From the NCBI GenBank assembly GCA_902766515.1, contig CACXEB010000079.1, positions 1 to 8,212 on the forward strand: a stretch of 8,212 bases of DNA. Reading direction: 5' to 3'. Made by a program: the position numbers and the translations under genes. Below the pieces are notes generated by a model. The model did no database searches. It saw only the letters and a program-made list of their open reading frames with translations, and was not told where the DNA came from. This DNA comes from an uncultured Eubacteriales bacterium (lineage in GTDB: Bacteria > Bacillota_A > Clostridia > Christensenellales > Aristaeellaceae). Below, piece by piece: positions 1 through 5,933 of the stretch; positions within the stretch are counted from its first letter, which is position 1, and each line of letters opens with the position of its first letter.

Positions 1-1197
1 ATCCCGGTACAGCGCAATGTGCGGGTTGTGGATCATGTATTCCACAAACTCCTCCAGGCAGAGGTCGTTCAGGCGCATCACCGCCGCCGCGGCCCGGCCC
101 ACATACCGGAACACCATCAGCGGCTTCGATTCACCCGTTTTCCAGGATTTATCGGTCGTCGTCTCCGTCGGATAGCCGCTGATCGGGAAACGGAACACCC
201 ATCCATATTCCCAGCTGTGCTCATACAGCCATTTGAACGCATCCGTATCCGTGAACGCCGCATCGCCCTGCGCGCCTCCGACAAGCACGGCCAGGCCGGT
301 CTGGAACTCGCTGGTGCCGGGTAAATTGACCCTCTCCCGGACCTTTTCCAGGAGCGCCTCGCCCGTATACCGGGACTCATAAGCCTTCAATGCCTGATCA
401 AACAGCAGCTGCTGCGTGGCATAGCTGCGATAGCCTTCCCGGATCTCGATCCCGTCCACGCCCGCGTCAGCCGCCGCCCACATCATATCCAGCAGGTGCA
501 CATAAGCCGGCCGCAGCAGGCGGACATCCCGGCTGCCCGTCCGGATCTGCAGTCCATCCGCTTCGGACTGGATCATGACGTTCACCAGCTCATCGCCGCT
601 TTCAAACCGTTCGTCCGTGAAATCATCCGGCAGAGCATGCCAGCGGTTGACCAGCATCAGGCCGTTCGCTTCCAGCATGTACCGGTCGAAGTCCAGCTCC
701 TGTCCCGGCTGGACATCGGTTCCGGTCAGGTCAACGATCGCCCAGCCTTCTGAAACAGGCTGATCATTCCCGCCTTCTGAATCCTTTTCGCCCTCCTGGC
801 GGCTCATCCCGATATCCAGCGTATTGGAGTCAAAGGTCAGCAGATTTCCCTGGCTGTCCTTCACGAAAGCGCTCATGCGGTACGTGCCGGGGCTGGACAG
901 CATGAATTCCCGCCGGATGACGGTGCTTTTTCCCGCCGCAAGCTGCTGGACGGTGTAAATCTCCAGGGAATTCACCCGGATCCGGATGTCATTGCAATCC
1001 TCTGTGCCGGTGTTTTCCACTGCCAGCGTCATGGTCACCATTTCAGGCAGTTCCGTCAATGTCTGGTGATCCGCGCTCAGGCGCAGCTCCAACGCCGTCT
1101 TCTTTTCCGGGGCCGACTCCGCGCCCGCCATGCTCCAGCAGGAAAGCGCCATCGCCAGGACCAGCAGTACAGCCCACACGCTTGCTTTGTTTTTCAT
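1..1197 (-). CDS. Secreted VanY-like (M15B) protein with a degenerate zinc site; C-terminus off the window
   Basis: The reading frame is open from the ATG at 1197 to the left edge (399 codons seen), so the C-terminus is missing. The start is supported by an ideal AAGGAGG five bases upstream. Residues 1-26 look like a Sec signal peptide (KNK, then a hydrophobic stretch, then AGAES; cleavage probably after AGA). Residues about 34-130 resemble a CARDB/Ig-like beta-sandwich (VENTGTEDCNDIRI, PGTYRMSAFV). An acidic, Ser/Gly-rich linker covers about 132-150. From about 178 the M15B D,D-carboxypeptidase/VanY scaffold is clear: LMLVNRWHALPDDF, EGYRSYATQQLLF (R257), PGTSEFQTGLAVLV, YGWVFRFP and FRYVG. 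Active family members read SEHQTGLAVD and EPWHFRYVG. Here the zinc-ligand His is F298, the ligand Asp is L305, and the EPWH motif is KPLMV, so catalytic Glu and third ligand His are also absent. I infer a non-catalytic, envelope-located homologue that may bind peptidoglycan stem peptides. The fold assignment is firm; the function is unknown. Confidence 0.85.
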   Translation of the reverse strand, partial: MKNKASVWAVLLVLAMALSCWSMAGAESAPEKKTALELRLSADHQTLTELPEMVTMTLAVENTGTEDCNDIRIRVNSLEIYTVQQLAAGKSTVIRREFMLSSPGTYRMSAFVKDSQGNLLTFDSNTLDIGMSRQEGEKDSEGGNDQPVSEGWAIVDLTGTDVQPGQELDFDRYMLEANGLMLVNRWHALPDDFTDERFESGDELVNVMIQSEADGLQIRTGSRDVRLLRPAYVHLLDMMWAAADAGVDGIEIREGYRSYATQQLLFDQALKAYESRYTGEALLEKVRERVNLPGTSEFQTGLAVLVGGAQGDAAFTDTDAFKWLYEHSWEYGWVFRFPISGYPTETTTDKSWKTGESKPLMVFRYVGRAAAAVMRLNDLCLEEFVEYMIHNPHIALYRD

Positions 1198-1210
1198 AGG
1201 TGCCTCCTTA
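1198..1210 (-). promoter_or_regulatory. Strong ribosome binding site of the VanY-like gene, fused to the upstream stop codon
   Basis: On the minus strand the sequence reads TAAGGAGGCACCT and then ATG. The last two bases of the TAA stop codon of the preceding glycosyltransferase gene form the start of a perfect AAGGAGG, five bases from the ATG at 1197. Terminating ribosomes would therefore sit on the next initiation site. This fixes the start of the VanY-like gene. Confidence 0.8.
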
Positions 1211-2143
1211 TTGTTCGCGGTCCGCCTCCGGGTTTTCTGCGGTCTCCGGTTTTGTATCCAGGTATTCGATCGCTGGCCTGAATCGCAGGCCGGCCCAGGT
1301 GCCGCGCAGGATCAGGGCGATCCGCTTCATGCGGCCGGAGCGGGCCTTGAGCAGCACCCGCAGCAGATGAACGGCATTCCGGACCAGCAGGTACAGCCAG
1401 CCGCGCAGGCCTTCCCGGCGGTACAGCACCACATCGTTGCGGTAGATATAGCCGTAGCGCGCCAGGCGGTCCTCCGAATCCGTGGCGATGCTGGCGCCCT
1501 CGTTGCGGGCCGTCTCATGCACCACGACGCTGGCCGGCACGGCCCAGCAGGGATATCGGCGCGAGATGCGGCGGGTGTATTCCCAGTCGTCCGTCCAGAT
1601 GAAGAACTCGCGGATCGGCAGCCCGACTGCTTCAATCACGCTGACCGGCACGAAAAGCGACACAAAGGAGGCCATCACCACTGGCACGGGGCCGCCTTCC
1701 AGGCAGGATACCGGGCGGGTCAGGGTCTGCCGCTGGATATTCATCCGGCACAGCCCGCCGTCGGTCCACAGCACCTTGCTGGACAGGAAGCCGAAGGGCG
1801 TCAGCTGTTCCGCGGCGTCCAGGAGGGCCTGCAGGGTCGTGGGCTCCGGCATGCAGTCGTCGTCCATCAGCCACAGGTAGCGGCAGCCTGACGCCGCCGC
1901 CAGGCGGACCCCGTACTGGAAGCCGCCCGCACCGCCCAGGTTGGCGCCCGTATCGGCATAGTGCAGGACCCCAGACTGAGCCAGCGGCGCCAGGTAAGCG
2001 CCCGTCCCGTCCGTGCTGTGGTTGTCAACGATATAGATTTCCAGGTTTTCCGCCGCCGTCTGGGCGCGCAGCCGCGCAATGTTCCTTTTGAGCAGCTCCA
2101 GGCGGTTGTAGGTCACGACCACGGCGGCTACATCACGGGTCAT
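1208..2143 (-). CDS. Family 2 glycosyltransferase, galactofuranosyl/rhamnosyl-transferase-like
   Basis: A 311-residue cytoplasmic or membrane-associated GT-A glycosyltransferase, predicted to move a sugar from a nucleotide donor to a growing lipid-linked glycan. The N-terminus has the GT2 nucleotide-binding fold (VVVTYNRLELL, residues 8-18; IVDNHSTDGT, 38-47). NLGGAGGF (68-75) is a motif typical of GlfT/RfbF-type enzymes. The metal-binding DXD appears as DDD (94-96, in LMDDDCMPEP). WTDDWEY (183-189) matches the catalytic-base region of galactofuranosyl transferases, and a conserved-type His follows at 209 (VVVHET). A basic, hydrophobic C-terminal region (about 245-285) may contact the membrane, and the last 15 residues are acidic and low-complexity. 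The ATG overlaps the upstream stop as ATGA. The Shine-Dalgarno upstream is poor, so translation probably depends on coupling to the preceding gene. Donor sugar unknown: no UDP-galactopyranose mutase or dTDP-rhamnose genes are visible. Confidence 0.88.
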   Translation of the reverse strand: MTRDVAAVVVTYNRLELLKRNIARLRAQTAAENLEIYIVDNHSTDGTGAYLAPLAQSGVLHYADTGANLGGAGGFQYGVRLAAASGCRYLWLMDDDCMPEPTTLQALLDAAEQLTPFGFLSSKVLWTDGGLCRMNIQRQTLTRPVSCLEGGPVPVVMASFVSLFVPVSVIEAVGLPIREFFIWTDDWEYTRRISRRYPCWAVPASVVVHETARNEGASIATDSEDRLARYGYIYRNDVVLYRREGLRGWLYLLVRNAVHLLRVLLKARSGRMKRIALILRGTWAGLRFRPAIEYLDTKPETAENPEADREQ

Positions 2144-2928
2144 GGCCGGAGCGCCCCCAGGGAGAATTTCCGGAGGCCCGAAAGGCCCCAGCGGATGACG
2201 TTGACCGCTGCCTCCGGCGCGCTCTCACCCAGCACGGTCCGGTAAAACCGGTACTGCCGGGGAATCAGCCGCCGCTTGTTGCCGGTGGTGGAGCCGGAAA
2301 GCACCCGGTAGTCCGCAAGGATGTCCGGATTGCCGTACGCGATGCCTGCCCGGCATACGATCTCATACCAGTAGGCATAGTCGTCGCGCAGGCTCTTCAG
2401 GTCTTCGCGCAGGTAGATCCTGCCATAGGGCGCCGTATCATACAGGCCCGTCAGGCAGCCGATATAGTTCATCACCCGCATGTCGCGGGGCGTCACGGAG
2501 GGCTTGCAGATCGTCGGCCGGAGGATCTCGCGTGACTGGCCGTCAATGCGGCGGTAGGAGCTGTATACGCATACGGCTTTTTTGTTTTCCATAAACGCCA
2601 GCTGGCTGCTGAGAAAATCCGGATGCCATACGTCATCCGCATCCAGCAGGGCAATGTACCGGCCCCGCGCCGCGCGGATGCCCGCGTTGCGGGCGGCAGC
2701 CGATCCCCGGTTTTCCTGGCGCAGCACGCGGATGCGCGGATCCTCCGCCGCGAAGCGCGCGGCAATCTCCGCAGAAGCATCCTGAGAGCCGTCGTCCACG
2801 ATGATCATTTCCCAATCGCGCCACGCCTGCGCCTGTACGGAACGGATGGTCTCGCTGAGATACTTCTCGCCGTTATAGCAGGACGTGACCACCGAAACCA
2901 GGCCAGCCTGCCCCGGAATCCCGCTCAT
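2140..2928 (-). CDS. Family 2 glycosyltransferase (GT-A)
   Basis: A 262-residue glycosyltransferase predicted to add a sugar to a lipid-linked intermediate on the cytoplasmic face of the membrane. Motifs in order: SVVTSCYNGEKYL (12-24) opens the GT-A fold, IIVDDGSQD (42-50) carries the nucleotide-contacting DDG, ENRGSAAARNAG (72-83) is the standard GT2 loop, and LLDADDVW (94-101) holds the metal-binding DXD. RDDYAYWYEI (181-190) occupies the place of the usual catalytic-base ED...W motif, with D183 the likely base. YRVLSGSTTGNK (207-218) resembles the C-terminal YR..SGS.S.NK segment of capsule and O-antigen transferases. Its ATG overlaps the stop of the phosphoglycosyl transferase as ATGA, with GGAGG ten bases upstream inside that gene. 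This order fits transfer of the second sugar of the unit. Sugar and linkage cannot be read from the sequence. Confidence 0.9.
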   Translation of the reverse strand: MSGIPGQAGLVSVVTSCYNGEKYLSETIRSVQAQAWRDWEMIIVDDGSQDASAEIAARFAAEDPRIRVLRQENRGSAAARNAGIRAARGRYIALLDADDVWHPDFLSSQLAFMENKKAVCVYSSYRRIDGQSREILRPTICKPSVTPRDMRVMNYIGCLTGLYDTAPYGRIYLREDLKSLRDDYAYWYEIVCRAGIAYGNPDILADYRVLSGSTTGNKRRLIPRQYRFYRTVLGESAPEAAVNVIRWGLSGLRKFSLGALRP

Positions 2929-4274
2929 TCGTCCGTTTCCTCCATGGCCGTCAGCGCTCCTTCGTCTATGCCGGCTGTGCTGTCCGGGGCGAACATCGTG
3001 CTCACCGTCGCGAACAGCAGCTGGATATCCGTCAGCACGTTCATGCTGTTGATATACAGCAGGTCAAACTCCAGCTTCTCATAGGGATCGGAATTATACC
3101 GGCCATACACCTGGGCGTAGCCGGTCATGCCCGCTTTGACCTGCAGCCGCAGGGAAAAAGAGGGCATCATCCTGCAGTACTGCTCGGCGATCTCCGGCCG
3201 TTCCGGACGCGGTCCGACCAGGCTCATGTCCCCCTTCAGGACATTGAGCAGCTGCGGCAGCTCGTCCACCCGCAGCCGGCGGATGATCCGGCCGACAGGG
3301 GTCACGCGCGGGTCATGGGTGCCCGTGCTGAGCCGCGCTACCCCGTCCCCCTCCGCGTCCACCCGCATCGAGCGGAATTTCAGGATGTTAAAGACTTTTC
3401 CGTTGCGCGTCAGGCGCTTCTGGCGGTAGAACACCGGTCCCCGGTCATCCAGCCAGATGGCCAGCGCCGTCGTCAGCAGCACGGGGCTCAGCACCACCAG
3501 GCCCACGGCGGAGACGATCAGGTCCATTGCCCGCTTGAAGACGCGGTATTCCGGACGGATATGTTTGCGGTTGACATACAGCACGGGCGAATCGAACGAA
3601 TGGATGTGCAGGGCGCCCTGCATGATCACGTCCCCCACGTGCGGCAGGAAGAAGCCCGGAATATTCTGCTCCTGGCAGTACTTGGCGATGCCGTTGCGGC
3701 AGCGGGAATTGACCCCCGCGACAAAAACCGCCTCATACCCTTCCAGCTGATCCCGCAGCTCGCCAAAGTCATTGCCCTGCCAGCACAGCTCCTTCTCCAC
3801 GCGATAGATCCGCTCGCTGGGCTTGCCGGTCAGCGCGCCGAAGCGCCGCTTGTCCCGCGCATTGCGGTAGATGAGAATCGTCCTGCGCGGCGGATGCAGC
3901 CGGAAATAGCGGAGGTTGGCAAACCAGGACCACAGGATATTCAGTACGCCCTGGACGATCAGCAGCAGGCCGAACAGCAGGGGCGGCCGGTACTGGTTCC
4001 AGCCGATGATGACCGCGAAATACACCATCCCGGCCGAAAAAAACTGTGAGATGGTCTGGGAAAGCACCAGGGTCCGGATGCGCGTGTAGCCCAGCAGGTA
4101 GGCGTTGTAGGTCCTGGTGAAGAAAAACAGCGCGACCCCGTACGCGAACAGGACGAAATAGTTGTACCGGTAGCCGATATCCGCCTGCGGCCCCAGGCTT
4201 TCATAGCGGAAGAACAGCCAGCAGACATAAAAAAGCAAAAGGGACAGCGTAAAATGGAGCGTTTTGAGCCCCAT
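2925..4274 (-). CDS. Polyprenyl-phosphate sugar-1-phosphate transferase (initiating sugar transferase, WbaP/WcaJ type)
   Basis: Predicted integral-membrane enzyme that moves a sugar-1-phosphate from a UDP-sugar to undecaprenyl phosphate, the first step of an envelope glycan. It has 449 residues. About four hydrophobic N-terminal segments (around 4-22, 37-53, 71-92, 98-118) are followed by a Rossmann-like region (about 130-240, with RRTILIYRNAR and YEAVFVAGVNSR). The catalytic bacterial sugar transferase domain begins near 245: FKRAMDLIVSAVGLVVLSP (re-entrant membrane helix), PVFYRQKRLTRNGKVF, LKFRSMRVD, then RRLRVDELPQLLNVLKGDMS with the catalytic Asp337-Glu338 pair, LVGPRPERP, and KAGMTGYAQVYGRYN. 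I chose the ATG at 4274, eight bases after AAAGAGG, over the in-frame TTG at 4325 that overlaps the alr stop and would add 17 residues. A roughly 20-residue acidic tail follows the domain. Which sugar is used cannot be predicted. Confidence 0.92.
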   Translation of the reverse strand: MGLKTLHFTLSLLLFYVCWLFFRYESLGPQADIGYRYNYFVLFAYGVALFFFTRTYNAYLLGYTRIRTLVLSQTISQFFSAGMVYFAVIIGWNQYRPPLLFGLLLIVQGVLNILWSWFANLRYFRLHPPRRTILIYRNARDKRRFGALTGKPSERIYRVEKELCWQGNDFGELRDQLEGYEAVFVAGVNSRCRNGIAKYCQEQNIPGFFLPHVGDVIMQGALHIHSFDSPVLYVNRKHIRPEYRVFKRAMDLIVSAVGLVVLSPVLLTTALAIWLDDRGPVFYRQKRLTRNGKVFNILKFRSMRVDAEGDGVARLSTGTHDPRVTPVGRIIRRLRVDELPQLLNVLKGDMSLVGPRPERPEIAEQYCRMMPSFSLRLQVKAGMTGYAQVYGRYNSDPYEKLEFDLLYINSMNVLTDIQLLFATVSTMFAPDSTAGIDEGALTAMEETDE

Positions 4275-4289
4275 GACGCGTACCTCTTT
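4275..4289 (-). promoter_or_regulatory. Ribosome binding site that decides the start of the sugar transferase gene
   Basis: AAAGAGG (minus strand, 4289 to 4283) lies eight bases before the ATG at 4274. The alternative start TTG at 4325 has no comparable site and would put polar residues (SRQETAKSDYIKE) ahead of the first membrane helix. The 47-base spacer between alr and this gene is the longest gap in the window and is visibly richer in A and T than the genes around it. Confidence 0.65.
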
Positions 4290-4321
4290 GATATAATCAC
4301 TTTTTGCGGTTTCCTGCCTGC

Positions 4322-5479
4322 TCAAACTGTTCCGTTGTCCTTCCCCGTGTTTCCGTTCAGGTAGATGCGCGGCACCCGCGGCGAAATGCCGGTCACCACC
4401 TCATAGCCGATGGTATCCAGCCAGGCCGCCATATCGTCAGCCGTCAGGGACATGGTGCCGTCATTCCCCAGCAGCACGGCCGTGTCGCCCATGCGCGCTT
4501 CCGGGATCTCCGTCACATCCACCATGGTCTGGTCCATGCAGACCCGGCCGACCACCGGCGCGCGCCGTCCATGCAGCAGCACCCAGCCCCGGTTGGAGTT
4601 CAGCCGGCTGTAGCCGTCCGCGTATCCCACGGTCAGCGTCGCGATGCGCCTGGGACGGTCCGCCGTCCACGTGCGGCCGTAGCCCACCGTATCCCCCGCA
4701 CTGACCGTCTTTACCTGCGCGACCCGGCATTTCCAGCTCAGCGCCGGACGGATGTCCGCCGGCAGCGTATTGCTCCGGTCCGGCTTCAGGCCGTACAGCA
4801 TGATGCCGAGCCGGACGGGACCGGTCCGCCGGGCATACATTCCTCCCGCGGAATTCAGGACCGTTCCGCGGAGAAGATCCAGGTCCCGCACCCGCTCGGC
4901 GATCCGGTCATACTTTTTCAGCTGGTCCTGGGTGAAATCGCAGCTGTCCGCCTCATCCGGCGTATCCGCCGCGCACAGATGCGTCATCAGGCCCACCAGC
5001 CGAAGCGGCTGCGGGACGGCGCGGATCGCTCTTTCGGCGGCCTCGGGCTGATCGGCGTCCAGACCGATACGCCGCATGCCCGTGTCCAGGGCGTAGACGC
5101 AGTCGATCGGCTCCCGGGCTGCCCCGGCCAGGGCCGCGGCGTATTCCTCGCTGAGCAGCGTCTGCGTCAGCCGGGCGTCATGGAGGACGTCCGCCGCGCT
5201 GACCGGCGTATATCCCAGCACCAGCAGTTCGGCCTCCGGCACAGCCGACCGGAGCCGCAGCCCCTCGGACGCCGTGGCGACCGCAAACCGGCGCAGCCCC
5301 GCCCGGTACAGCGCTTCCGCCACCGCGCGGTCACCGTGGCCGTAGGCATTCGCCTTGACCACCGCCATGATTTCGCTCCCCCCGGGCAGGCGTTCCTGAT
5401 AGCACCGGACATTCCGGACGATCTGGCCCAGGTCCACCTCGGCCCAGCATCGTCCGCGCAGCAGCTCGTCAGCCGGCAT
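4322..5479 (-). CDS. alr: Alanine racemase
   Basis: PLP-dependent enzyme interconverting L- and D-alanine; D-alanine feeds D-Ala-D-Ala synthesis for peptidoglycan stem peptides. Cytoplasmic, acting as a homodimer in known members. With the ATG chosen here it has 385 residues, the usual family length. CWAEVDL (11-17) starts the TIM-barrel domain. AVVKANAYGHG (39-49) is the PLP-binding signature, with Lys42 as the Schiff-base lysine. ALDTGMRRIGL and LMTHLCAAD (164-172, His167) line the cofactor site, and R223 in PVRLGI is the expected pyridine-nitrogen Arg. In the beta domain, Y267 (GYGRTW) is the second catalytic base, followed by TVGYADGYSR, GRVCMDQTMVDVT and IGYEVVTGISPRVPR. Alr-type catalytic residues appear complete. 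The ATG lies six bases after GAAGGG, whereas the in-frame TTG at 5500 would bring that site into the coding region. The start overlaps the end of tadA by 11 bases. Confidence 0.95.
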   Translation of the reverse strand: MPADELLRGRCWAEVDLGQIVRNVRCYQERLPGGSEIMAVVKANAYGHGDRAVAEALYRAGLRRFAVATASEGLRLRSAVPEAELLVLGYTPVSAADVLHDARLTQTLLSEEYAAALAGAAREPIDCVYALDTGMRRIGLDADQPEAAERAIRAVPQPLRLVGLMTHLCAADTPDEADSCDFTQDQLKKYDRIAERVRDLDLLRGTVLNSAGGMYARRTGPVRLGIMLYGLKPDRSNTLPADIRPALSWKCRVAQVKTVSAGDTVGYGRTWTADRPRRIATLTVGYADGYSRLNSNRGWVLLHGRRAPVVGRVCMDQTMVDVTEIPEARMGDTAVLLGNDGTMSLTADDMAAWLDTIGYEVVTGISPRVPRIYLNGNTGKDNGTV

Positions 5480-5933
5480 GTTGATCCCTTCTCTTTTCAA
5501 AAAAATGCCGAAGCTGGTTTTCGGCTTCCTCCCGCAGGTATCCTCCCGCCGCGGGCACGCGGTGCGTAAACGCGGGATCCTGGTTCAGCGCGTAGACGGA
5601 TCCGCAGCAGCCCTGTTCCGGATCAAACGCGGCAAAATAGCAGGCGGACAGCCCCGCCTGGATCATCGCGCCGGCGCACATCGGGCAGGGTTCCAGCGTG
5701 ACATACAGCTCGCAGCCGGTCAGCCGCCGCGCGCCGAGCCGCCGGGCCGCCTCACGCATGGCCAGCATTTCCGCGTGGCCGAACGGGTCGGGCGGTTCGC
5801 CTTCCCGGGCGTTATGGGCCAGCGCGACCACCTGTCCGTTGCGGACCACCGCCGCGCCGACCGGCACCTCCCCGGGATCGGCTTCCGCCTCCCGGAGGGC
5901 CAGGCGCATAAAGCGCTCCTGGTAGGCCGCCAT
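5469..5933 (-). CDS. tadA: tRNA-specific adenosine deaminase TadA
   Basis: Zinc enzyme that deaminates the wobble adenosine-34 of tRNA-Arg(ACG) to inosine, allowing one tRNA to read several CGN codons; usually essential in bacteria. It has 154 residues, a normal length. EVPVGAAVV (22-30) opens the cytidine/deoxycytidylate deaminase fold. HAEMLAMREAARRLG (53-67) carries the zinc ligand His53 and proton shuttle Glu55, and TLEPCPMCAGAM (79-90) carries zinc ligands Cys83 and Cys86. YFAAFDPEQGCCGS follows, as is typical of TadA rather than of cytidine or guanine deaminases. The C-terminal half (RVPAAGGYLREEAENQLRHFFEKRR) matches the RNA-contacting helix region. The ATG overlaps the stop codon of the upstream hydrolase gene by one base (TGATG), with GGAG eight bases before it. 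Its 3' end overlaps alr. No link in function to the flanking envelope genes is known. Confidence 0.95.
   Translation of the reverse strand: MAAYQERFMRLALREAEADPGEVPVGAAVVRNGQVVALAHNAREGEPPDPFGHAEMLAMREAARRLGARRLTGCELYVTLEPCPMCAGAMIQAGLSACYFAAFDPEQGCCGSVYALNQDPAFTHRVPAAGGYLREEAENQLRHFFEKRRDQHAG
5480..5491 (-). promoter_or_regulatory. Ribosome binding site that decides the alr start, inside the tadA 3' end
   Basis: GAAGGG (minus strand, 5491 to 5486) precedes the ATG at 5479 by six bases and lies within the last codons of tadA. The start context favours this ATG over the in-frame TTG at 5500, giving a protein that begins MPADELLRG. The overlap with tadA implies translational coupling. Confidence 0.65.

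Noticed and set aside
1..1197. The VanY-like gene as a pseudogene
   Set aside because: The visible frame has a signal peptide, an excellent ribosome binding site, no stop or frameshift over 399 codons, and well-kept scaffold motifs. Loss of specific active-site residues fits a pseudoenzyme better than a decaying gene.
1130..1891. A 253-codon open frame on the plus strand overlapping the second glycosyltransferase
   Set aside because: No domain is visible, and it spans the junction of two well-supported minus-strand genes including their start and stop signals.
3315..4049. A 244-codon open frame on the plus strand opposite the sugar transferase
   Set aside because: Same cause: the composition is His/Gln/Arg-rich without motifs, and the opposite strand carries a full catalytic sugar transferase domain.
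4275..4321. Possible promoter in the spacer before the sugar transferase gene (TTGAGC and GATTAT-like elements)
   Set aside because: The elements are about 21 bases apart rather than 17, the -10 match is weak, and it would sit almost on the ribosome binding site. Not listed as a feature.
4304..5569. A 421-codon open frame on the plus strand opposite alr and part of tadA
   Set aside because: It is the antisense shadow of GC-rich genes. The protein is rich in Arg, His, Gln and Pro with no recognisable domain, while the minus strand encodes complete Alr and TadA with all catalytic motifs.
5469..5933. Cytidine or guanine deaminase instead of TadA
   Set aside because: DPFGHAEMLAMREAA with TLEPCPMCAGAM and the basic C-terminal helix follow the TadA pattern; cytidine deaminases carry CAE and guanine deaminases a different loop after PCPMC.
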